From the NCBI GenBank assembly GCA_027064585.1, contig JAMOPI010000024.1, positions 28,411 to 92,410 of the forward strand: 64,000 nt of DNA, in the 5' to 3' direction. The translations under genes were made by a program, and so were the position numbers. The stretch's first letter is position 1, and the number at the start of each line of letters is the position of its first letter. This DNA comes from Candidatus Desulfofervidaceae bacterium (GTDB lineage: Bacteria > Desulfobacterota > Desulfofervidia > Desulfofervidales > Desulfofervidaceae). The notes under the pieces were generated by a model, which saw only the letters and a list, made by a program, of their open reading frames with translations, ran no database searches and had not been told where the DNA came from. This document shows positions 58,086 to 64,000 of the stretch, piece after piece.

Positions 58086-58530
58086 TTAATTCATTTTTGT
58101 TAAGATAATACCCTTATCGGCATGAAACTTCTCATAAACATTTAAAATTCCTTTTAAATCTCTATTTTTAACCTTTTCTTTCCATTTAACTTCTATAGGG
58201 ATTCTTTTCCTATCTTCTTCTAGAACAAAGTCCACTTCATTTTGTCTTTCTCTCCAGAAAAATTGAGTTTTTAAAACTGTAGCCAGAAGATTTTCCACTA
58301 TATTTCCCAAGAATTCAGGTTCCAGAGATCTTTCCTGGAAAAAAATCAAAAGAAAAATAGAGAATATGTTTTTTTATTCGTCCCTGTGTTTAAGAGATAG
58401 TCTATCAGCTGATACATTAAGACGGTTTTTCCTACCCGTCTTAAACCGTAAATTAAAAGGTTTAAGATAAATGTCTGGAACTTTCCCTGTATCCCACCAG
58501 CGGTTAGATATAATTAAATTCAACATACAA
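58086..58530 (-). pseudogene. Decayed AAA ATPase of the DUF4143 type
   Basis: On the minus strand three pieces of one family lie in order but in different frames. These are a start region reading SNRWWDTGKVPDIYLKPFN, a P-loop region GLRRVGKTVLMYQLIDYLL (about 58373-58440), and the C-terminal third from 58349, with FLGNIVENLLATVLK, FFWR and EVDFVL. The intact family has about 400 residues; the middle is deleted. No neighbour suggests a partner such as an antitoxin. Confidence 0.8.
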
Positions 58531-58714
58531 TTACATTATAATGTAATTAATTGTAAAATCAAGTAGCCTTAGGGAGGCCGTAAAATAAGAGTTGATTGTG
58601 AATATTCCTTCCTAAAAAATATGCTTGTTCCCAAAACAATGGCAGAGTCTGAGAAAACCCTTTGGTTTAACCTAATTTGTCTTGCAATGTTCCTTAATTG
58701 GGTCTTAAGAGATT

Positions 58715-59473
58715 TCAATACGCATACAAATTCCCATACGGACGATGGGTTACAGGTACGACCTTGCAGAAATCTCCTTGAAGGATTTCCTCTAAGTCAA
58801 GCTGCAGCTCATGACAGTAATCGCTAAGGTGGGTATGTAAGATTTGTCTGTCTTCTTCTGTTAACTCACAGGGAGAAAGCCCTTTTCCTAAGAGGTGAGG
58901 AGATACCTGACCCCGAATATAAATCACCCCGCCGTGCATCCCCGTTCCTAAGCAGATACCAGTAAGAGGTTTGTCAGCAATAGCACTAAACATACCTAAG
59001 AGAATAATGATACCACCAGCCATATATTCACCTAGAAAATCGCCAGCCTTACCTCCGATGATAATGACCGGAACCTTTTCCTTAAAGGCCTTCATGTGGA
59101 TACCTACGCGGTAGCCTACATCGCCACGAATGTAGATTTTACCTCCGCGCATGGCATAGCCTACAACGTCCCCAGCAGAACCCTCTATCACGATCTTGCC
59201 CTCATCCATTGTATTGCCAACTCCATCTTGGGCATTACCATGCACGCGCACATAAGGCCCTTTCATAAACGCACCAAGGTCCTGGCCTGGCGTACCGTAT
59301 ATCTCCATTTTTATAGGTACATTAACTCCAGCGACGATGTAGCGCTGACCATTGACATTCTTTAAGATAAATTCCCTTTCTCCTTCCTTTATAGCCGCAC
59401 GAATAATTTGATTTAAGTCTCGGTAATATATCCCCTTTGCATTTATCTCCCGCATCTCCATCTTCTTCCTCAA
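58715..59473 (-). CDS. Glutamate synthase GXGXG-domain subunit
   Basis: A 252-residue beta-helix protein with the repeated GXGXG pattern (GNAQDGVGNTMDEGKIVIEG, GYAMRGGKIYIRGDVGYRVG, GGKAGDFLGEYMAGGIIILL). It corresponds to the C-terminal domain of large glutamate synthase, a separate gene here. Third gene of the operon that starts at 62127. Confidence 0.9.
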   Translation of the reverse strand: MRKKMEMREINAKGIYYRDLNQIIRAAIKEGEREFILKNVNGQRYIVAGVNVPIKMEIYGTPGQDLGAFMKGPYVRVHGNAQDGVGNTMDEGKIVIEGSAGDVVGYAMRGGKIYIRGDVGYRVGIHMKAFKEKVPVIIIGGKAGDFLGEYMAGGIIILLGMFSAIADKPLTGICLGTGMHGGVIYIRGQVSPHLLGKGLSPCELTEEDRQILHTHLSDYCHELQLDLEEILQGDFCKVVPVTHRPYGNLYAY

Positions 59474-59476
59474 AGT

Positions 59477-60571
59477 TCAAGTAGTTGCTTCTAACTCTAC
59501 CACTACTGGCTCGCCTGCCTTTGGTGCCCATACCTTATCTGGAAATGGACAGATCTCCCGGATAGCGCTTTCCTCACTCGCCATAAAGACCATCTCATCC
59601 TTAGTGGCTACAACCAAGGGTCGCAATTTAATGCGATCATTTAACCCTACAAGCCGGTTGTGAGAAGCAAACAAAATAGCAAAAGGGCCATTTAACAAGG
59701 CACTGCCATAAACCATCCTTAAGGCCGTATAAAGGCGTTTTTCATCCTCAGGCATCCAATCTATCTCATCCCATAAGGGAGGGGCAAATATAGAACAAAC
59801 CGCACGCAATGGCAATTTTTGCCGACGGAGGAGTAGATCTAAAAGATACGCTACAACTTCGGTATCTGTGAGTAATGTACACACATAACCAAACATTTCT
59901 AGATAGCGCTTATTGATGCCATAGGAAGAAATCTCCCCGTTATGGACAATACTCCAGTCTAAAAGAGTAAAGGGATGAGCACCACCCCACCAACCAGGGG
60001 TGTTAGTAGGAAAGCGGTTGTGGGCAATCCAGATATAGCCCTCATACTCTTCAATTCGGTAAAAGTCGGCCATCTGGGCCGGTGTACCTACGCCTTTAAA
60101 GGTACCCATATCTTTACCACTAGAGAAGATATAGGCCCCCTCTATCGTTTTGTTGACCTCCATTACCAGCCAGACAATATAGTTATCCTCATCAAAATCA
60201 GCTCTTGCCTTCCAGGTACCTTCTAATTTTTCATAATTTACCTGCACAAAATAGCGCCATAAGTAGGGAACATCGGGTAGAGATTTAAGAGGAGTCGTCG
60301 GAATTTCCTCCTGATGTACAACCTCTACATGGTCTTTAATAAATTTTTCTGCCTCTTCCAAGGCCTTTTTGGAAGTACACATTACATGAAGGGCATATTG
60401 ATCCTTATATTGAGGATAAATACCATAGGCGGCAAAGCCTGCCCCTAAACCATTGCCCCGTTCTTCCATGGAGACAATGGCCTTTCTGATAACCTCACCG
60501 CTAAAAAGTTTACCTTTTTTATGAATAAACCCGGCAATACCACATCCAGCTATATCTTTTTGCCACCACAC
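59477..60571 (-). CDS. Glutamate synthase glutaminase subunit
   Basis: A 364-residue class II amidotransferase. The N-terminal nucleophile is Cys10 in AGCGIAGFIHKKG, preceded by nine residues that must be removed for activity. WIAHNRFPTNTPGWWGGAHP and IVHNGEISSYG are the glutamine-binding marks. The start is GTG at 60571 with GAGAGG 6 bp upstream. It releases ammonia from glutamine for the FMN subunit encoded 11 bp upstream. Confidence 0.9.
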   Translation of the reverse strand: MWWQKDIAGCGIAGFIHKKGKLFSGEVIRKAIVSMEERGNGLGAGFAAYGIYPQYKDQYALHVMCTSKKALEEAEKFIKDHVEVVHQEEIPTTPLKSLPDVPYLWRYFVQVNYEKLEGTWKARADFDEDNYIVWLVMEVNKTIEGAYIFSSGKDMGTFKGVGTPAQMADFYRIEEYEGYIWIAHNRFPTNTPGWWGGAHPFTLLDWSIVHNGEISSYGINKRYLEMFGYVCTLLTDTEVVAYLLDLLLRRQKLPLRAVCSIFAPPLWDEIDWMPEDEKRLYTALRMVYGSALLNGPFAILFASHNRLVGLNDRIKLRPLVVATKDEMVFMASEESAIREICPFPDKVWAPKAGEPVVVELEATT

Positions 60572-60582
60572 TTTATGCCTCT

Positions 60583-62127
60583 CTATCTTCCTGCAGGTTT
60601 AATCCCTAAAATTTCTAATTCTACTTCGTTTAGACCTACACCCCTTAATTTCTCCCGATTACCTCTTAAACTTTCCAGGGCATTAATGCCCATTCCACCT
60701 AACATTTCTTTAATTTCGTGCCCCCAGCCCTTTATTAAATTGATTAACCTCTGGGCAGCCACATCTGGATCTAACCGCTTAGCCAATTTTGGGTCATTTG
60801 TAGCAATACCCCAAGCACACTTACCACGATAACAGCGTTGACACATGGTACAGCCCATAGCGATTAAGGCAGCGGTGCCAATGTAGACAGCATCTGCTCC
60901 CAAGGCGATGGCCTTAACCACATCGGCACTACAGCGAATGCCACCAGAAACAATAATGGAGGCCTGATTTCTAATGCCTTCATCCCGTAAGCGCTGATCC
61001 ACGGCCGCTAAGGCTAGCTCTATAGGGATACCCACGTTGTCGCGAATCATGGTTGGAGCAGCCCCAGTTCCTCCTCTAAAGCCATCCAAGACGATAAAAT
61101 CTGCTCCAGCCCGCACCATCCCACTAGCAATGGCAGCCGAATTATGTACCGCGGCAATTTTTACACCAACTGGTTTTTCATAGTTAGTCGCCTCTTTAAG
61201 GGCAAAGATCAATTGCCTTAGATCTTCAATAGAATAAATGTCATGGTGAGGGGCCGGAGAGAGGGCATCAGAACCTTCTGGAATCATGCGGGTAATTGAA
61301 ATTTCTGCATTCACCTTTTCACCTGGTAAATGACCACCGATACCCGGCTTTGCTCCTTGTCCAATCTTAATCTCAATTGCCGCCCCGGCATTTAAATAAT
61401 CTGTATGCACACCAAAACGGCCAGAGGCTACCTGGACAATCGTATTTTTACCGTATTGATAAAGGGAGCGATGAAGTCCACCTTCACCAGTGTTATAGTA
61501 AATACCCAGCTCTGTCGCTGCCCGGGCCAGGGCAATGTGGGCATTGAGGTTAATAGCTCCATAGGACATGGCGGCGAACATAATGGGATATTCCAACTGC
61601 AGCTGGGGAGAAATCTTGGTCTTCAAAGAAAAATGTCCATCCTTCTCCTCTATCTCCAGGGCATCCGGCTTGCGCCCAATAAAGGTCCTTAGCTCCATTG
61701 GCTCCCGTAAGGGGTCTATAGAAGGATTGGTTACCTGACTGGCATCAAGGAGCATCTTATCCCAATAAATGGGATACCTTTGCGGGTTGCCCATACCGGT
61801 AAGAAGGACACCACCGGTATCAGCCTGTTTATAGATGTTTTTAATATACCAAGGCGTCCAAAGCTCATTCTCCCGGAATTGAGATGGATTGCGTCTGATC
61901 ACAATCGCCCTTTGGGGGCAAAAAACCTCACAGCGGTGGCAACCCACACATCTCTCATGGTGAGTAATTATTCGTTTCTTCTTCTCGTCGTATTCATAAA
62001 CCTCATAAGAACATTCCCTTATACACCGCCCACAGAGATTACACTCCTTTTCATCTCTTTCAACAATAAAGTCCGGATAATATTCAGCTAACTTCTTAAA
62101 GGCCAATCCATTCCTCTCCTTATCCAA
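60583..62127 (-). CDS. Glutamate synthase FMN subunit with ferredoxin domain
   Basis: A 514-residue protein. The N-terminal domain binds two [4Fe-4S] clusters (CNLCGRCIRECSYEVY, CVGCHRCEVFCP). The FMN barrel has YPIMFAAMSYGAINLNAH, GQGAKPGIGGHLPG and IVSGGIRCSADVVKAIALGA. The last cluster motif is CTMCQRCYRGKCAWGIATN. It joins ammonia to 2-oxoglutarate. The built-in ferredoxin domain and lack of a GltD gene suggest that electrons come from ferredoxin, not NADPH. Confidence 0.93.
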   Translation of the reverse strand: MDKERNGLAFKKLAEYYPDFIVERDEKECNLCGRCIRECSYEVYEYDEKKKRIITHHERCVGCHRCEVFCPQRAIVIRRNPSQFRENELWTPWYIKNIYKQADTGGVLLTGMGNPQRYPIYWDKMLLDASQVTNPSIDPLREPMELRTFIGRKPDALEIEEKDGHFSLKTKISPQLQLEYPIMFAAMSYGAINLNAHIALARAATELGIYYNTGEGGLHRSLYQYGKNTIVQVASGRFGVHTDYLNAGAAIEIKIGQGAKPGIGGHLPGEKVNAEISITRMIPEGSDALSPAPHHDIYSIEDLRQLIFALKEATNYEKPVGVKIAAVHNSAAIASGMVRAGADFIVLDGFRGGTGAAPTMIRDNVGIPIELALAAVDQRLRDEGIRNQASIIVSGGIRCSADVVKAIALGADAVYIGTAALIAMGCTMCQRCYRGKCAWGIATNDPKLAKRLDPDVAAQRLINLIKGWGHEIKEMLGGMGINALESLRGNREKLRGVGLNEVELEILGIKPAGR

Positions 62128-62149
62128 AAATTAAAAACAAGCAACGTGC

Positions 62150-62178
62150 ATAGTATCAATAACTTCCTTAGATGTCAA
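62150..62178 (-). promoter_or_regulatory. Sigma-70 promoter of the glutamate synthase operon
   Basis: On the minus strand TTGACA (62173-62178), 17 bp, TACTAT (62150-62155), 23 bp before the start of the FMN subunit gene. Confidence 0.7.
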
Positions 62179-62272
62179 CATTCATCCCCCTTTTTTATCC
62201 TTTTAACCCCTTATCAGGAAAATTCATCTCCAGACAAAAGTAAGTCCTAAAAGTTGCTTGCCAAATAAGGGT

Positions 62273-62533
62273 GTTAAAAAATAATTTTTAACAGAGAGCT
62301 TTGCAAAATTCTAAAAATGTAATCATCATTATAGGTATATGCGTGGATAGGTAAATAGGCACATTTACCCATTAAACCTGCCCCGATTATAACATAACCA
62401 TATTTGGATTTTAGGGTTGTAGATATTATAGAGTTATGAGTAACAAGCAATGGGTAAGAAAGAAAATATCATTCGCCTTGGCCATCCACGTATTTACCCA
62501 TTACCCGTTTTAAAAATCTGCCTATAATCAGGG
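62273..62533. repeat. Intergenic repeats next to the integrase
   Basis: The 470-bp gap 62128-62597 has no gene. It holds a hairpin GTTAAAAA/TTTTTAAC (62273-62292) and the direct repeat ATTTACCCATTA (62363-62374 and 62492-62503). It also holds the inverted pair AATGGGTAA/TTACCCATT (62449-62457 and 62494-62502), and outer arms CCCCGATTATA/TATAATCAGGG (62381-62391 and 62523-62533, one mismatch). No standard attC could be fitted. Confidence 0.5.
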
Positions 62534-62597
62534 TTGGAGCTTTAGACGAGCCAAAAAGTGATTACAGTTCAGTTGGAAAAGATTTAGGCAAAAAGAA

Positions 62598-63824
62598 CTA
62601 CTTATCAAGCGGGCTTCTTACACCTAAAATATTCCTCCTCGCCACATGCGTATAAATCATAGTTGTTTGAATATGCTTATGCCCAAGCAGCTCCTGCACT
62701 GTCCTAATGTCATAACCATCTTCAAGCAAATGGGTGGCAAAACTATGGCGCAGTGAATGCACACTGGCTGGTTTTTCTATACCTGCCTCTTTAAGTGCTC
62801 GCTTAAACGCACGCTGTATGGTGGCTATATGCACATGATGCCGACGCACAGTATTTGTGCGCGGGTCAACTGAGAGAGACTTAGAAGGAAAAAGCCAAAA
62901 CCAGCCCCATTCTTTTCCTGCATTTGGATACTTCCTTTCAAGGGCATTGGGCAAAAACACACCTGAAATGTTATTCTGCCTGTCCTCCTCATATACTTTT
63001 CGCACCTTTTCTATGTGTGTGATTAAATCATCCTTTAAACTCTCTGGCAAAACGGTAATTCTATCCTTATCGCCTTTTCCTGAACGCACAATGACAACAC
63101 CCTGCTCAAGGTCTATGTCTTTAATCCGCAACCTGATACATTCACTCACCCTTAATCCGCAACCATAAATGAGCATGGCCATCAGTCTTTGCTCTCCTGA
63201 CATCTTATCAAAAACCTGTTTAACTTCTCTTTTTGTAAGCACCACAGGCAGACGCCTCTTTTGCCTTGCCCTGATAGCATCAATATAGCCACTGATATCC
63301 TTTTTAAGCACATGCCTGAAGACAAACAAAATGGCATTCAATGCCTGATTCTGCGTAGAGGGAGAGGTCTTTTTCTCTACTGCCAAATGCGTAAGAAAGT
63401 CCTGAACATCTTCTCCTGTAAGCTCCTGTGGACTCTTTTCCTTAACAAATTCTTTAAACCTAACAAGCCATCCCAGATAAGCTTTTTCTGTCCTATAAGA
63501 ACGATGCCGCAAACGAAGGGCCTTGATAGTATCTTTAAAAAGAATCTCCCACTGTGCTAAAGCTTGTTTAGAATTTGTTTTACTGTTCTTAAAAAGAAAA
63601 AAATTGTATAACTTAATGGCCAAATCTGCCTGTTTTATCTGCCAGTCTTCATGAGCTTTTGCAAGATGGCTTAAAAACTGTTCTTTTTCTTCATTAGTGA
63701 CTCTTTGAGAGAAGTCTTTATTTAAAAACGCATAACAATCTGCCACCCACTTGACATAATAAGGAAGACTTCTTGCTTTAACCTGACCTGTGTTTTTGAG
63801 GTATTGTTCAAAATATTTAAGCAT
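62598..63824 (-). CDS. intI: Integron integrase (IntI-type tyrosine recombinase)
   Basis: A 408-residue tyrosine recombinase. The catalytic set is Arg in CGLRVSEC, HSLRHSF, the histidine in LLGHKH and Tyr in TTMIYTH. The IntI-only insertion is seen between motifs: ALERKYPNAGKEWGWFWLFPS, in two parts, then DPRTNTVRRHHVH. The C-terminus GVRSPLDK is also typical. It is about 70 residues longer at the N-terminus than IntI1, as in several environmental IntI. Cassettes, if any, should lie on the side of its start, beyond the right edge. Confidence 0.92.
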   Translation of the reverse strand: MLKYFEQYLKNTGQVKARSLPYYVKWVADCYAFLNKDFSQRVTNEEKEQFLSHLAKAHEDWQIKQADLAIKLYNFFLFKNSKTNSKQALAQWEILFKDTIKALRLRHRSYRTEKAYLGWLVRFKEFVKEKSPQELTGEDVQDFLTHLAVEKKTSPSTQNQALNAILFVFRHVLKKDISGYIDAIRARQKRRLPVVLTKREVKQVFDKMSGEQRLMAMLIYGCGLRVSECIRLRIKDIDLEQGVVIVRSGKGDKDRITVLPESLKDDLITHIEKVRKVYEEDRQNNISGVFLPNALERKYPNAGKEWGWFWLFPSKSLSVDPRTNTVRRHHVHIATIQRAFKRALKEAGIEKPASVHSLRHSFATHLLEDGYDIRTVQELLGHKHIQTTMIYTHVARRNILGVRSPLDK

Positions 63825-63963
63825 AATTTTAGTTTATATAGCAATGCAGTTGTCTATTATTTCTCTCCTTGTTCTTATAGTGCATTAACTGAGATGTGTC
63901 AATAAAAAATAAGGTAATAAAAATTTTCTTGACAGGAAAAACAAGTTATGGTAGAGGAGAAAC

Positions 63964-63993
63964 ATGCAAGAGAATAAAATAGAGTTAGATTGA
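63964..63993 (+). other. Possible attI region with nine-codon reading frame
   Basis: In the 176 bp between the integrase start and the edge, AGGAGA at 63955-63960 leads to ATG at 63964 and the short frame MQENKIELD with a stop at 63991-63993. Inside it GTTAGAT (63984-63990) fits the integron core-site pattern GTTRRRY. TTGACA (63929-63934) lies upstream without a good -10 box. A site of this pattern can occur by chance in a region this size. Confidence 0.35.
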
Positions 63994-64000
63994 AAAATTT

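Noticed and set aside
58621..58827. 68-residue plus-strand frame after the ATPase pseudogene
   Set aside because: Half of it lies antisense to the glutamate synthase GXGXG gene, there is no ribosome site, and the peptide shows no recognisable pattern.
62128..62597. attC recombination site in the gap next to the integrase
   Set aside because: The arms present do not match the RYYYAAC and GTTRRRY core pair in the expected arrangement, and cassettes should lie on the other side of the gene.

Overview
The window reads as chromosome from a Gram-negative, anaerobic, probably thermophilic and hydrogen-using bacterium. Support: a complete Tol-Pal envelope operon, an LpxL-type acyltransferase and an AsmA-like protein (outer membrane); a periplasmic [NiFeSe] hydrogenase with selenocysteine, a three-gene glutamate synthase and a radical SAM protein (anaerobe); TtuA beside a ThiS/TtuB-like carrier, plus TrmI (tRNA stabilisation typical of thermophiles). 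A deep-branching sulfate reducer such as the Candidatus Desulfofervidus group would fit, but that is inference from gene content, not a sequence match. Gene density is high, with many 1-30 bp overlaps.

Layout. 1-851: 5' part of dnaK, cut by the window edge. 1257-5601: parS-like site, parA-parB, a NYN nuclease and glgB. 5598-13834: envelope and lipid genes, TrmI, PlsY, IlvD and an M23 peptidase. 14397-20095: a 1210-aa AsmA-like protein, a radical SAM enzyme and an EEP-fold hydrolase. 20213-26550: TrpS, Trk potassium uptake, a membrane metallopeptidase, an ankyrin protein and HflX. 26703-26778: tRNA-Met. 27376-33451: alanine racemase and the Tol-Pal operon. 33563-38534: HPr and enzyme I, SmpB, a PaaK-like CoA ligase and the ThiS/TtuA pair. 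38550-41001: the [NiFeSe] hydrogenase. 41504-47619: a Gld-type ABC operon running into rpoZ, a small unknown gene and dnaJ. 47621-49815: a phosphoesterase, a PsiE-like protein and a REC-GGDEF protein with a degenerate signature. 49993-57778: MoaC-HisD-PII, Fmt-Def, a run of small iron-sulfur or metal-related proteins, DUF89, a 10-TM exporter and a CGGC protein. 58086-58530: a decayed AAA ATPase. 58715-62127: glutamate synthase in three genes. 62598-63824: an integron integrase whose attI side runs into the right edge.

The most striking signals are: (1) a family of six non-coding elements of 185-494 bp, five with both imperfect 17-bp terminal inverted repeats (consensus CCCAAAATCCGCGATTG), built as a mosaic of two hairpin modules and carrying a conserved promoter-like TTGACC-(19-20)-TATAAT/TACAAT pointing out of one end, often into a gene start; (2) the in-frame UGA of the hydrogenase large subunit with a hairpin 11 nt downstream, as expected for a bacterial SECIS; (3) an integron integrase with a possible attI overlapped by a nine-codon reading frame. 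A ThiS/TtuB-like protein ending in Arg-Gly instead of Gly-Gly and a Pal protein with an insertion are smaller oddities.
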